Assembly (NCBI GenBank): GCA_033032865.1
Contig: JAWHQI010000716.1
Span: 186,001-250,000, forward strand
Source of the DNA: Dactylorhiza incarnata
Lineage: Eukaryota; Streptophyta; Magnoliopsida; Asparagales; Orchidaceae
DNA length: 64,000 nt
Direction: 5' to 3'
A program made the position numbers and the translations under genes. The first letter of the stretch is position 1. Each line of letters begins with the position of its first letter. Below are positions 35,532 through 47,221 of the stretch, piece by piece. The notes below the pieces were generated by a model that saw only the letters and a list, made by a program, of their open reading frames with translations, was not told the DNA's origin and searched no databases.

Positions 35532-38500
35532 TCTATTTTTGCAGGCATGTCCAAAGGCCAACAAGAATCCTATCTGGTATTTGGACAGTGGATGCTCTCG
35601 GCATATGACCGGGACAAGAAGCCTTTTGCAAAACTACATTCCAGTTGCGAACGGTCCAAAAGTTATTTTTGGCAGTTCAGACAGAGGAATAACTAAAGGC
35701 TATGGTATGATTTCTAACGGTAATGTATCGTTTTCCGATGTAGCTTATGTGGAAGGATTACAACATAATCTGATAAGCATAAGTCAACTTTGTAATAAAG
35801 GATACATTGTTGATTTTCTTAAAGATAAATGTTTGATAAAGTCAGCTGAAAATAATGAAACGATTTTATCAGGCATTCGCTGTAGAAATATATTTTGTTT
35901 AAATTTTCTTTGCATATCATCTTCTACACCCGTATGTCTTTTAGCTAAAGATAGTGCATCTCTTGTCGACCAATGGCATAAGAGATTAGCACATATAAAT
36001 CTCAAAACTATTAATAAATTGTTTTCACAAAACTTGGTGCGCGATGCTCCTGATGTTAAGTGCATTAAAGATAGACCTTGTCATGCTTGTGTAAAAGGAA
36101 AGCAAACAAGAGCTACCTTCAAGAGCATTATTGGCAAAAATTCCACCAGGTGTTTATACCTGCTCCACATGGATTTGTTTGGTCCTTTGCAAATTAGGAG
36201 TTTAGGAGGAAAATCTTACACATTAGTTATTGTAGATGATTACTCTCGTTTTGCCTGGGTATTCTTTCTGAAACACAAGTCAAATACCTTTGACACTTTC
36301 ACTAGTTTTGTCAGGCAAGTCCAGAATGAATTTAACTGTTCGGTGGTCAAAATCAGAAGTGACCATGGTACAGAATTTGAATCTGGAGCCATGACAGAAT
36401 TCTGTGAAAGCCTCGGTATCTTTCATGAGTTCTCCTCTCCTCGAACTCCACAACAAAATGGAGTAGCTGAGAGAAAGAATAGAACACTCATTGAGGCTTG
36501 CAGAACCATGTTGAGTGACTCTTCATTACCTGAATACTTTTGGGCTGAAGCTGTCAACACTGCATGCCATGTGCAAAACAGAGCACTCATAAACAAAAAC
36601 CATGAAAAGACTCCTTATGAACTTCTAAAGGGCAAGAAACCAATCATCTCTTATTTTAGAATCTTTGGTAGTAAATGCTTTGTACTAAACAATGGAAAGC
36701 ATTACAAAACTAAGTTCAGTGAAAAGAGCTTTGAAGGTATTTTTGTAGGCTATAGTAGCCATAGTAGGGCATATAGAGTTTTTAATAAGAAAACCGGGGT
36801 GGTAGAAGAATCTATTAACGTTGTATTTGATGAGACGAGCATGCTACAAGGCAGTTCTTCTAGCATTTCTTCTGTAGACACAGGTTCAAAGCTACAGGAT
36901 TTAAGCTTGGATCAGCCAGTTGAAGGAAGTTCTCAACAGTTCATCAAGATTCCCCCAACAACTACCTATGAAGAAGATAATCCTGATGAAGAGCCAATCC
37001 AAGTGGAGGAAGATACTCCAACTGTAGAAGAAACTCCTATTGGTCAAAATCATGCAAGGAACCTCGGGCTACGACACTTGAGGGATCATCCAGTTGATCA
37101 GATCATAGGAGATCCTCATGAAGGAATAAGAACAAGACGAGGTACCATTAACGAAAATATGCACCTAAGTTTTCTTTCGCAGGTTGAACCAAAGAAATTT
37201 CAAGAGGCAAATGAAGATCCATCTTGGATAATCGCTATGGAAGAAGAATTAAACCAGTTCAAACGCTGCAAGGTTTGGACACTTGTTCCAAAACCCAAAG
37301 ACAAGAATGTCATTGGAACAAAGTGGGTGTACAGAAACAAGCTGGATGAAGAAGGAACAATTATAAAGAACAAAGCCAGACTTGTAGCTAAGGGATACAG
37401 ACAAGAGGAAGGTATCGACTTCGATCAGACGTACGCTCCAGTAGCAAGGCTCGAAGCGATCAGACTCTTCCTTGCTTATGCTGCTTTCAAGGGTTTCACC
37501 GTATATCAGATGGATGTCAAGTCCGCTTTCCTAAACGGAGACATCAAGGAGGAAGTATACGTTGAACAACCCCCAGGTTTTGTTGATCCTGATCATCCCA
37601 ATCATGTTTATTTATTACAAAAAGCTTTATATGGTTTGAAACAAGCTCCTCGAGCTTGGTACGAGACGCTGTCTAACTTTCTTCTTGAGAACAAGTTCAC
37701 AAGAGGAAAGATAGATAAAACATTATTTCTTAGGGAAGTAAAAGGCAAGATTTTGCTAGTGCAAATCTATGTCGATGACATCATATTTGGCTCTACGGAT
37801 AATAACCTTTGCAAAAAGTTTTCTAAACTTATGCAAGGGAAATTTGAAATGAGCAGTATGGGTGAGCTGAAATATTTCTTAGGACTTCAAGTGAAGCAGT
37901 CAGAAGATGGAACCTTCATCTCTCAGACAAAGTTCACTAAGGAGTTGATTAAGAAATTTGGAATGGAGAGTGCAACCTCTATGAGGACTCCAATGAGCTC
38001 AGCTATGTCTCTGGACAAGGATGAAAAAGGGAAACCTTTTGATGAAACCAAGTACAGAAGCATAATTGGCTCTTTGCTCTATCTTACTGCCAGTAGACCT
38101 GATATAATGTTCTCTACATGTGTATGCGCTAGATATCAGGTGAACTCTAAGGAATCCCACTATACTGCTGCGAAGCGGATTTTGAGATACCTTAAAGGCA
38201 CACCAAATCTTGGCTTATGGTACCCAAGAAGTAATGATAGCGAATTAATTGGTTTTTCAGATGCAGATTTTGCAGGTAGCAAAGACGACAGGAAAAGCAC
38301 TTTCGGGACATGTCAATTCCTCGGAAGGAGACTTATTTCCTGGAGTAGCAAGAAGCAGAATTGTGTCGCAATTTCAACCGCCGAGTCGGAATACATTTCT
38401 GCTGGCAGTTGTTGCGCACAACTTCTCTGGATAAGGAATCAACTTCAAGACTACAACATGAAGATCAAAGATATTCCCATGTTTTGCGACTCTTCCAGTG

Positions 38501-38712
38501 CAATTGCTATCGCAAATAATCCAGTCTCTCACAGTCGGACAAAGCACATCGAGCTTCGATATCACTTTATCCGGGAGCATGTGGAGAAGGGTGACATAAG
38601 TCTGAGATATGTCCCCACGGATAAGCAAGTTGCAGATATCTTCACGAAGCCGCTGGATGAGACTAAGTTCTCTTTCTTCAAGACGGAACTTGGAATGCTC
38701 AACATGGAGTAA
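35506..38712 (+). CDS. pol: B: Sirevirus Pol (PR-IN-RT-RNaseH), 1068 aa, intact
   Basis: Pol is the enzyme polyprotein for maturation, integration and reverse transcription. Protease active site D27-S28-G29 ([13 protein letters not shown]). Integrase zinc site H158, H163, C192, C195. Integrase core D223 (HMDLFGP), D286 (SDHGTEFES) and E322 (GVAERKNR) is a D,D-35-E triad. RT with [12 protein letters not shown] and YVDD at 755-758. RNase H with SDADFAG (D919, D921), CDSSSA and the usual end [11 protein letters not shown]. No stop or frameshift. The first ATG (35506) lies inside the end of gag, but the protein may begin by frameshift or from a spliced RNA; see the T-run plus CAG at 35536-35544. 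Confidence 0.96.
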   Translation: MFGLLRQNNLFLQACPKANKNPIWYLDSGCSRHMTGTRSLLQNYIPVANGPKVIFGSSDRGITKGYGMISNGNVSFSDVAYVEGLQHNLISISQLCNKGYIVDFLKDKCLIKSAENNETILSGIRCRNIFCLNFLCISSSTPVCLLAKDSASLVDQWHKRLAHINLKTINKLFSQNLVRDAPDVKCIKDRPCHACVKGKQTRATFKSIIGKNSTRCLYLLHMDLFGPLQIRSLGGKSYTLVIVDDYSRFAWVFFLKHKSNTFDTFTSFVRQVQNEFNCSVVKIRSDHGTEFESGAMTEFCESLGIFHEFSSPRTPQQNGVAERKNRTLIEACRTMLSDSSLPEYFWAEAVNTACHVQNRALINKNHEKTPYELLKGKKPIISYFRIFGSKCFVLNNGKHYKTKFSEKSFEGIFVGYSSHSRAYRVFNKKTGVVEESINVVFDETSMLQGSSSSISSVDTGSKLQDLSLDQPVEGSSQQFIKIPPTTTYEEDNPDEEPIQVEEDTPTVEETPIGQNHARNLGLRHLRDHPVDQIIGDPHEGIRTRRGTINENMHLSFLSQVEPKKFQEANEDPSWIIAMEEELNQFKRCKVWTLVPKPKDKNVIGTKWVYRNKLDEEGTIIKNKARLVAKGYRQEEGIDFDQTYAPVARLEAIRLFLAYAAFKGFTVYQMDVKSAFLNGDIKEEVYVEQPPGFVDPDHPNHVYLLQKALYGLKQAPRAWYETLSNFLLENKFTRGKIDKTLFLREVKGKILLVQIYVDDIIFGSTDNNLCKKFSKLMQGKFEMSSMGELKYFLGLQVKQSEDGTFISQTKFTKELIKKFGMESATSMRTPMSSAMSLDKDEKGKPFDETKYRSIIGSLLYLTASRPDIMFSTCVCARYQVNSKESHYTAAKRILRYLKGTPNLGLWYPRSNDSELIGFSDADFAGSKDDRKSTFGTCQFLGRRLISWSSKKQNCVAISTAESEYISAGSCCAQLLWIRNQLQDYNMKIKDIPMFCDSSSAIAIANNPVSHSRTKHIELRYHFIREHVEKGDISLRYVPTDKQVADIFTKPLDETKFSFFKTELGMLNME
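35532..35544 (+). promoter_or_regulatory. B: pyrimidine tract plus CAG at the gag/pol junction
   Basis: TCTATTTTTGCAG follows the gag stop codon and looks like a plant 3' splice acceptor. Cutting after 35544 falls on a codon boundary of pol (codon 14). Decayed element D has TTTTTTTAG at the same place (7034-7040). No donor has been identified. Confidence 0.35.
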
Positions 38713-38788
38713 TGTTCATTCAAGCAAATCATAAAGACTTGGAGATTTCAAGACTCAAAACCTGTTCCTGGACAATTTCAAGTTGATG

Positions 38789-39029
38789 TCTCGAGAACTA
38801 TAGATTGTCTCGAGAACTACAAGGTCTCTCGACAACTCTGTCACTTCAAGATCTCGAAACAAATCTAAAGGACTTCTGGGAGTTTTCGAGACACGACAAG
38901 TCTCTCGAGACATAGTCAGAACTCGGGAAATGGTAATGTCTCGAGACTTAATCTATCTCTCGAGACATCAGGACAAGTCAAACCGCGCAGAGTTTCCAGA
39001 GTTCTCGAGACATAGCCGATGTCTCGAGA
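38789..39029 (+). repeat. B: second TCTCGAGA array between pol and ORF3
   Basis: Seven exact TCTCGAGA copies (38789, 38808, 38903, 38939, 38958, 39003, 39022) and several near copies lie in the 568-bp spacer. The motif is the one in the LTR promoter region. The spacer is otherwise non-coding, with an AG/GTATGT donor-like site at 39061. Confidence 0.9.
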
Positions 39030-39280
39030 CATAGGTCTGTTTTAAACTATTCCGGAACTCAGGTATGTGCCGTTTCCTCTATTTTTTTTTAAAATGTCAC
39101 CTAAAACGTCAAATCAAGGTTATATATATATAAACATCCTATCGGAAACTTTGATGTTCACTAAACCTTCGACACCGAGATCTCGACCCTTCGACTTCCT
39201 CTCGAGCGGCGACTGGACGACTTTGTGGTTCTCGGAAGTGGATCGTCTCCCCTGTTCTTCTCCTCCTCTCCAATCCTTCG

Positions 39281-41659
39281 ATGGCTCCCTCCTCAAATCC
39301 CAAGATCGGAGTTGGCAATGAGGTTGTTCGCTCGGGTATTGCCGATTTATCCGAGGACTTCCAGAATCTCTTCTGTATGCTTGATGCCGCCGGTTTGGAA
39401 TTTGTTCTTGAGCACCCTTGCCGTATCCTGTTTGATGAGGTTGAAGAATTCTTCAAGAATGCAAAGGCTATCAAGGACGGAAGGATGTTGGTCTCTTTCG
39501 TAAAAGGGATCAAAATCAAGATGTCTCCCAAGACCCTTGTGAAACATTTGCACCTCACTAAAGTTGATTTTGAAGAAGAGTTAAGTGACAGTGATTGGTT
39601 GAGAACAGCTCGATACTGTGGTCTGGAATCAGATTTTTCTGCTGTTAAAAGGAGCAAGATGAATGATGCAGGCAAGCTCATGGTGGATATAATTCTAAAA
39701 GTTCTCTTTTGCAAGCAAGGCACACAGGGGCATGTATCTGAAGAGACCTTTCTTCTGATGGTTGGAATAGTCACTGGGAAAAAGAGAGATTGGGCCTCAA
39801 TCTTGTTCTCCAACATCAAGGCCTCAATCAGCTCTCCAAAGTTTGCAAGGATCATCACTCTGTTTCTGAATCAGCTCAATTCTGCCATTTTTGACATGTC
39901 CAAAGGTGCAGTTATTCATCACCTCAAGAAGATCGATGTCGTCACCATGCAGAGATGGGACATTCGGATCAAGAAGCTGGGAGTGGCTAGTGCAGTTTCT
40001 GAGGGGGAGCCTCAGCAGTCTGCAGAAGCTGGTATTCCCTCTGAAGGCCAGGTACCTGTAGTACCCTCATTTCCCTTTCCTCCTCAGATTAGACCTAAAG
40101 CCTCAGGCAGAGCTAAGCTGCCAATCCGTTCAAAGACCAAAGGCCAGCCCTCCTCAGCTCCAGAAGTTCCCATTCCTCCACCAGTTCCATCAGATCCAGC
40201 AGTTTCATCAGTTCCATTCGATAATATTCCTTCACCATCTCAAACTCCCATTACAATTTCAGTTCCACCACCTCCATCTCCTCCTCCTTCAGTTACTGAA
40301 GAAGAAGCCTCCTTGGCAAATGAGGCAGTGGCAGCTGTTCTCATGGATATTCAAAAAGAACCCTCTGTTGTGCACAGTCCCAGTGGCCAGCAGGCAGGGT
40401 CTGGTGCTGATTTTGCCTTCATTCAAGATGATGATGTTGATTCAGTACATGTTTCAACACCTTCCCCAGTACATGTTGAGGGGGAGTCAGAAATTGATAC
40501 AACCAAGCATGCTCCGGATGAGCTAGGTTGTGAAGACGGTAAGGTAGCACCTTCTTGTGAAATTGAAGACATTCCTGGTGATGAAGAAGCTCCAGTAGAT
40601 ACTCATAATGCTGCTCCTACTGCTCCTCTACCATCCTTTCACTCTTCTCCTCCAGTACATGATGCAGGTTCTCTTCTGGGACAAATAGAGGCTATGCTAA
40701 AAAGGCAAAGTGAACAGTTTGAACACTCCTTGACGACTGTCCACAGGAGGATTACTTCAGTGGAAAGTGAGTTTGGTCGGGAGCTAGCCAAGATCAAGAC
40801 AAATTATGAACATCTTTCAGATTTGATGTGCCATGGAAGCAAGTCAGTGGAGCATGCAACTGCCGGTGTAGGCACTGTGCTGAAGCAGACTGTAATCATA
40901 ACTCAACTTCAACAAACTATGCTGAATGATGCTGAAGCCAACACTTTCAAAGTTGTTGATGAAGTGGGCAAGTTTAAAGATGATACTCTCCAAACCCTAT
41001 CTGTAGAAGTCAGAAAGGGGGAGGAAAATATAGTAGCTCAAATGACAGATTTGGTTGAAAGCTCAGTATCTGCTCTTCAAAGCTCATGGAATTCTCAGTT
41101 TGAGCAGTTCTCTACCAGGATGTTGAAGCAAGTTGCTGATATTAATGCTTACTCTTTCAAAACAGCAACGTGGCTGCATAATCAGATCTTTCCTGAATTG
41201 GAAATTGATCCTAATGTTCCTGTTCCTCAGTTCTCTCCTAGACCAGAAGATTTTGTTGGCAAGGCTCCTTCTGTTGCAGATCAGTCAGATAGGACTGGGT
41301 CTAAAAGAAAAAGAAATTATGGTGAGGGTCCCTCTGCTACTAGATCTGTTCCCTCCTCCAGTTCTGCAGGTTCTTACAAGGCTAAAGTTGAGAAAAGTTA
41401 TCCAGAACTCTGGAGCCCAGTCTCTAAAGATATTATTCTTGAAACTTATAAGTTAGTTTATGAAGGTAAGATGAGCAGATCTGAATGTTACAGTTCTTCT
41501 GAATGGGAGAAGCATGAGACAGCTCAAAGGAAGCGAAGGATTCATTTCAGAGCTTTTGGTTATAATAATGCTGATGCTCCGGAACCCCCTCCGTTTTACC
41601 ACCCCAAGCCTCATGCTTATTTCTCCAGACAAGAAGAAAAGTTGAAAAGAAGATCTTGA
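39281..41659 (+). CDS. B: third ORF, 792 aa (Sirevirus env-like position)
   Basis: An intact ORF lies downstream of pol on the same strand, where many Sireviruses have an envelope-like gene of unknown function. The start MAPSSNPKIG (ATG 39281) is the first long-frame ATG. Residues 1-230 look like a folded domain (LEFVLEHPCRILFDEVEEFF, then TEWLR-like helical text). Residues about 255-350 are proline-rich (PPPVPSDP and PPPPSPPP). An acidic stretch follows. Residues about 480-640 look like a coiled coil. The C-terminus is basic (KRKRNYGEG and KLKRRS). I see no clear signal peptide or membrane segment, so an envelope role is not supported by the sequence. The N-terminal part may match the domain catalogued in plants as a putative plant transposon protein; this is unchecked. 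Confidence 0.85.
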   Translation: MAPSSNPKIGVGNEVVRSGIADLSEDFQNLFCMLDAAGLEFVLEHPCRILFDEVEEFFKNAKAIKDGRMLVSFVKGIKIKMSPKTLVKHLHLTKVDFEEELSDSDWLRTARYCGLESDFSAVKRSKMNDAGKLMVDIILKVLFCKQGTQGHVSEETFLLMVGIVTGKKRDWASILFSNIKASISSPKFARIITLFLNQLNSAIFDMSKGAVIHHLKKIDVVTMQRWDIRIKKLGVASAVSEGEPQQSAEAGIPSEGQVPVVPSFPFPPQIRPKASGRAKLPIRSKTKGQPSSAPEVPIPPPVPSDPAVSSVPFDNIPSPSQTPITISVPPPPSPPPSVTEEEASLANEAVAAVLMDIQKEPSVVHSPSGQQAGSGADFAFIQDDDVDSVHVSTPSPVHVEGESEIDTTKHAPDELGCEDGKVAPSCEIEDIPGDEEAPVDTHNAAPTAPLPSFHSSPPVHDAGSLLGQIEAMLKRQSEQFEHSLTTVHRRITSVESEFGRELAKIKTNYEHLSDLMCHGSKSVEHATAGVGTVLKQTVIITQLQQTMLNDAEANTFKVVDEVGKFKDDTLQTLSVEVRKGEENIVAQMTDLVESSVSALQSSWNSQFEQFSTRMLKQVADINAYSFKTATWLHNQIFPELEIDPNVPVPQFSPRPEDFVGKAPSVADQSDRTGSKRKRNYGEGPSATRSVPSSSSAGSYKAKVEKSYPELWSPVSKDIILETYKLVYEGKMSRSECYSSSEWEKHETAQRKRRIHFRAFGYNNADAPEPPPFYHPKPHAYFSRQEEKLKRRS

Positions 41660-41869
41660 AGGAGAATGTTGCTGTTGCTGCCAAGACCTATTTGTTTTGA
41701 TGCTGATTTTGTGAACATCAAGTTTACCAAACAATTCAATTCATATATATATATATATAATTGTTGATTTGATGTTCTCTAATTGTCTATTTCCATATCA
41801 TTGTGTAGTATAGCATATTTATTCTTTATTGTTGTAATTCACCTTAGTGTAAAGGGTTCTGACTTCTAC

Positions 41870-41883
41870 AAATAGGGGGAGAT
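41870..41883 (+). promoter_or_regulatory. B: polypurine tract
   Basis: AATAGGGGGAGAT directly precedes the 3' LTR start. Similar GGGGGAG tracts occur earlier in ORF3 (near 40002, 40480 and 41018). Confidence 0.85.
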
Positions 41884-43395
41884 TGTTGGGAATTGTTTTC
41901 ATAATTACCTTGATTTGTGAGAAGTCACCCTTAAACTAAGATTGAATTACCTTTGTATTTGATATACTTTTCCAAGTATGGTTTTGCAGATGACCATTGC
42001 TAAGTGTAAATCAATGTCAGGTCACAATGAGTCTGCAAACACAGTTTCATAGAATGTAATTCCTCATTCTATGAAATATGGTGATGACTCATATGTGATC
42101 TCTCTATTGAGATACACTTCATTTTCAAGACTATTGAAGACCTTGGAGTGCAGCTGCAGCAAGTGGTCAAGAAAAGAAAAGGAGAAAAAGAAGATAATTT
42201 TTCTAAAGGGATGTCTCGAGAGATCGAGCTTGTCTCGAGATACAGCCTCTGCTCTTTCCGGAAACAATATCTGGATGTCTCGAGAGATCAACCATGTCTC
42301 GAGAACTACTGGACCGAGAGATTTCCTTTGTCTCGAGAGATCCTGCTTTACTCGAGTCTGCAATCTTTTGATCTCTTTATCTCAGTTCTCGAGAGTTAGA
42401 TTTCTGATGTCTCGAGATATTTGGTAGGTCTCGAGAGCTATTCCTTATGTCTCGAGAGATCCATATTTTCTCGAGACATTGGTCTTATGATTACTTCTTC
42501 CTCTGTTCTCGAGAGATACTCTTCATGTCTCGAGAAGTCCCATTTGTCTCGAGACATCTGTCTAAATCTTAATTTTCTCTGTTCTCTGTTCTTGACGACC
42601 CGTGTTTGCTCATTTCCGATCCTAACGGCTTTCTTGAGAGCATTTAAGGCTGGTTTATACCTTAATTGCCTTTCACTATATATAGGATTAGTTTTGGGGT
42701 TTCAAAGACAAGTTCTCTAATCATTCAAGCCCTAATTCTCTTTCCCGATCTAGAAGAACGAGAAAAGCGCCGCCTCGCCGTCGCCTACGTTTGGAGATTG
42801 ATCTTCTCATAGGAGTTGTCGATTTCATTCAGGGAAGATTCGATTGATCCAAGGTCTGATACTACAACCTCTATTGGATCATTTCGGATTGCAAAGGTCA
42901 GATTTGAAGGATCTTAGTTCTTCCTCACCGTTCCCTAAAGCCATTCAAGAAGAAGGAAGAATACACCTCTATCTTTCAGATCTGGTATTGTTTTGTTCAA
43001 AACTTTTATCATCCTTGTAGGAGAGATTGTTCTCCGAGTTGTAGGAGTTGTTCTCCGAGCTGTAGGAGAGGTTGTTCTCCGAGGTGTAGGAGTTGTTATC
43101 TCCGAGTTGTAAGAGAAGTTTTTCTCTGAGTTTGTAGGAGTTTTGACTCCGAGACAGTATGATCGTTCTTGATCTGAGTTTCAGAAAGTAGTCAAGTCTA
43201 GCTGTGGTGCTAGATTGGCGAGGCCGGCAGTGGAGTACCCAAGTACGGGGAACCACTATAAATTCCTGTGTTATCTGTGGCTGTAATTTCTTTTCTGTGC
43301 TGTGCTTTACGTTTAATATTTTAATTCCGCAAAAGACGTAGAGATCACCTATTCACCCCCCTCTAGGTGATTTAGGTAGGCAACTAGATACTTCA
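41884..43395 (+). mobile_element. B: 3' LTR (1512 bp)
   Basis: This matches the 5' LTR almost base for base, from TGTTGGGAATTG to TACTTCA. About 13 substitutions and one 20-bp deletion between direct repeats distinguish them. Followed by TSD aaagc (43396-43400), after which A's gag resumes. Confidence 0.95.
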
Positions 43396-43400
43396 AAAGC

Positions 43401-46400
43401 TATCTTCTGGGTGAGGACCTCTGGGAGGTAGTTGGAGGAGAGAGCACGGAGGAAGTTATCTTGATTGGGGACAATGGTCACGAGGTGAGGAACTAGAGGC
43501 GGATTAATGCCAAAGCGGAGTTCACCCTGAAGAGGGCAATATCACCTGACCTGTTTGATCACATCTTGGGGTGTGGATCAGCTGCAGAGATCTGGAGAGC
43601 CCTGGATGGGATGTTTAAAAAGATGAATGTGGCAAGACTTCAATTACTGGAGAATGAGATGGCCAGATCGGCTCAAGGTGACCTTTCTATCTCTACGTTC
43701 TTCTTGAAGATGAAGAACTTGTGTGCCGAGATTTCAGCACTGGATCCTGATGAGCCAATTGTTGAGGCGAAACTAAAGAGGCACATCATCTGTGGCTTGC
43801 GGAAGGAAAATGTTGCCTTTGTGACGTTGGTGCAGGGTTGGGCAAATCAGCCGTCTCTGCTGGAGCTGGAAAATCTACTTGCTTCGCAGGAGAGTCTGGC
43901 AAGGCAGATGGCGGGGGTGTCAGTGTCTGGGGGAGATGACGAAGTTCTCTTCACGAGGAAGAAGAAGAAGTGGGATAAGAAGAAGACCGCTGTTGGAGGC
44001 AATGGGCCTTCAACTTTTGGACAGCAGGAGAGGGGCTATGCTCCTAAGGCTGAAGTGAAGAAGAAGGGAGAAGGTCCCAAGTGCTTCAGGTGCAGAAAGG
44101 TTGGTCACATCAGGAAGGATTGCTGGGTGAATCTTCAGCCGGGGCATGCTGTTGCAGGAAAGGAGGAAGCTGAGGCCAAACAGACTGATGGAGGATGTGG
44201 AGGAGCCTTTTTGGCTTCTGTTGGAGTTGCGGCTCCTATCAACTATCAGGAGGACAAGATCGTGGACTCGGGGTGTGGTCATCACCTCACAGGGGACAAG
44301 TCGAAGCTTCCTTCAGCTCAGCCGTACTCAGGTAATGATGCCATTATTACTGCTGACAATACTATGCATGCCTTTGAAAAGGTGGGGGTTGTTTCCTTGT
44401 GCAGTGATAGGGGGCCGCTTACATTGAGAAGTGTCTATCATGTGCCTTGTATGAGAAAAAACCTCTTCTCCGTGACCAACGCTGTAGACGCTGGGTATCA
44501 CTTTCTGTTTGGCCCAACAGAAGTGAGGTTTCTTCGGAATGTTGAAGCAATGAAGGCGGAGGTTGTTCATGTGGGGAGGATAGCTAAAGACATGTTCATT
44601 TTATCGACAAGTTCTTATGTTGACAAGATGCAGATGAATGATAGTGCTGTCATATGGCACGAGAGGTTGGGGCATGTAGGGATGGATAAGCTGAATGCTA
44701 TGACGGTGAAAGGTCTGGTCAAGGGTCTGCCTAGTCTATCTTCCTACGGAGACGATCATGTGTGCGTAGGATGTCAGTTCAGCAAGTCTCATCGACTACC
44801 ATTTGACAAGGCGCAGACAAGGTGTAGTGTGCCGTTGGAGTGCATCCACAGTGACTTGATGGGACCGACTGCTACCCCAAGCCTCGGAGGCAGCATATAT
44901 ATGCTGGTGCTAATCGATGATTACACCAGATATGTCTGGGTATATTTCTTAAAGGAGAAGGCGGAGGCGTTTGCCAAGTTCGTGGAGTTCAAGGAGCTTG
45001 TGGAGGGTCGGCTTGGCCTGCGGGTTAAGAAGCTGAGAACTGACAACGGAGGGGAGTTCACCTCTGGTGAGTTCTCTACTTTTTGCAGGAAGGCAGGCAT
45101 CCGGAGGGAGCTTACTTGTGCACATACTCCACAGCAAAATGGAGTTGCAGAGCGGAAAATCTGTCATCTGACGGAGACCTGCAATTATTGGGTACATGCC
45201 AAGAGTATCCCAAAGTCCTTCTGGGCGGAGGGAATGCCTTGTGCTACCTACGTCATCAACAGGATGCCTCTTAGTCCCATCAATATGAATACCCAGCATG
45301 AATTGATGTTCAAGGAAAAGCCAAGCGTGACACACCTTCGGGTGTTTGGTTCCACCTGCTATGTGCACGTTCCAGATGCGCTTTGGACGAAGCTAGATGC
45401 AAAAGCAAGGAAGCTAGTCTTCGTGGGTTATGATGATCGGAAGAAGGGCTGGAAGTGCATGGACCCGGAGACACGGAGATTTGTTGTATCTCGCTTCATC
45501 TTGTTCGACGAAATCACATCTTATAAGGGAAGTTCTGGTGTTGAGCTACCAAAAAGCAGGGTGGAGGAGCCGGAGAAAGCTGTGGAAAATCTTCAGGTGG
45601 AGCTGCCTGTGTAGCCAGGTGGTCCATCAATTTCTAGTTCTGAGGCGGAGGCTTCTAGATCAGGAAGCAGGGGGAGCGATGCTCCAAGTACGTCTAGAAG
45701 GGGAGCTAGGGAAGAAGCAGCTGAAGATACTGCTAGTCAAGGGAAGGTGTTGCAAAGATCGAAGCGAACAATCATTGCCCCTGATCGCTATACAGGAGGA
45801 AACATGGTGAGCTTCGTCTCATGTTTCTTTGCTGGTCCCTTGGATGAGAGGGAGCCGTTGAGCTTCGAGAAGGCCAAAGGCGTGGAACAGTGGGATTCAG
45901 CTATGCAGGAAGACATGGGTGCTCTTGAGAAGAATGAAACTTGGTCTCTGGTACCCAAGCCCAAGGGTATCACCCCTGTAACATTCAAGTGGGTCTACAA
46001 GCTCAAGAAGAAGGCTGATGGCAGTATCGAGCGATACAAGGCTCGCCTTATGGCTCGGGGGTTGTCGCAACAATACGGTGAAGACTATGAAGAGACATTC
46101 AGTCCAGTGGCAAAAATGACTTCAGTTCGGGTTGTGATTGCCTTGGCGGCGTGTTGGGGGTGGGAGATTTGGCAGCTCGACGTAAAAAATGCATTCTTGT
46201 ACAGCGAGATTGATAAGGACATCTTCATGGTCCAGCCGCCAGGTTTCGTATCTGAAGATTTTCTGGAGCATGTCTGCAAGTTGAAGAAGGCCTTGTATGG
46301 GTTTAAGCAAGCGCCGAGGGTGTGGTATGGAAAGATAGCAGAGTATCTCTTATTCTGCAGGTTTGGTGCTTCAGACTCAGACTTAAGCTTGTTCGTCAAG

Positions 46401-46479
46401 AAGAGCGGGGAGCTTCGGGTCATCGTGCTGCTTTACGTCGACGATATGATCGTGACGGGGAATTCGAAGGAGGAAGTAG
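43401..46479 (+). pseudogene. gag-pol: A: gag-pol, second fragment (gag, PR, IN, most of RT)
   Basis: One continuous frame encodes the rest of gag, protease, integrase and RT up to the catalytic motif. Gag zinc knuckle CFRCRKVGHIRKDC at 44082-44123. Protease VDSGCGHH with Asp at 44265. Integrase triad at codons 44853 (HSDLMGP), 45042 (TDNGGEF) and 45150 (VAERKICHL), with 35 residues between the last two. RT YVDD at 46434-46445. Only two in-frame stops are present, TAG at 43494 and TAG at 45612; there is no frameshift. Element C inserts 34 bases after the YVDD codons (TSD agtag, 46475-46479). It cannot be made as one protein now. Confidence 0.9.
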
Positions 46480-47042
46480 TGATAAATAGAAAATATTGCA
46501 TATTTTTAATATAATTTCAAAGCCTAATTTGGGTATTTTTGTACATGCAATATGCAAATTATGTAAATAATAGCTTGTTTTTATCTTGTTTGTAAATATA
46601 TGTAATTATTATAAGTATAAATAAATATTGATATATTTTTAATACATATATATGTGTATATGTAATAATAAAATGTATATATGTATATATGAGATAATAA
46701 GTATATATATATTAATATGTAATAATAATAAGTGTATATATAAATAAATAAGATATATAATAAAATATATATTATAATAATGATAAGAATATATATAAAA
46801 ATAATAGTATATAAAATAAAGTATATATTATTATATATATTGAAATATATATATATATATATTAATATGTAATAATAATAAGTGTATATATATTATCAAT
46901 ATATATAATAAATAAATAGAGAGTATATATTAAAATATAATCTTATAAGTAATTTTGTAAATTGAATGAAAATTAAATTAAAAAAATCTGTGCTGATCAT
47001 AATAAATATATTTATTGCTCTTAGTGTGTTGAAGGAGCCGCT

Positions 47043-47096
47043 TGGCTCACTGGTTCGAGTCTTGGCTTGCTCTGCTGCTGCCCAGGGTTCGAGTCC
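47043..47096 (+). promoter_or_regulatory. C: tRNA-like module 1 (A-box and B-box like)
   Basis: TGGCTCACTGG (47043-47053) is one mismatch from the RNA polymerase III A-box. GGTTCGAGTCC (47086-47096) is a perfect B-box match inside a T-arm-like stem CCAGG/CCTGG. The spacing of 32 bases is tRNA-like. No acceptor stem closes, so it is not a tRNA gene. The second LTR holds the same module at about 52689-52742. Confidence 0.55.
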
Positions 47097-47221
47097 TGGC
47101 GCAATCATAATTAATCAGATTAAAGCTGCGCCGCTTGTCTCCCACTCTTTTTGTCTTTTATAAATTCTGACGCTAATATTATATATATAATATATCCCCT
47201 TATATTTCAGAACAGCGCGCT

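Noticed and set aside
38374..38628. Minus-strand frames inside pol of B
   Set aside because: They are shadows of the well-supported pol frame.
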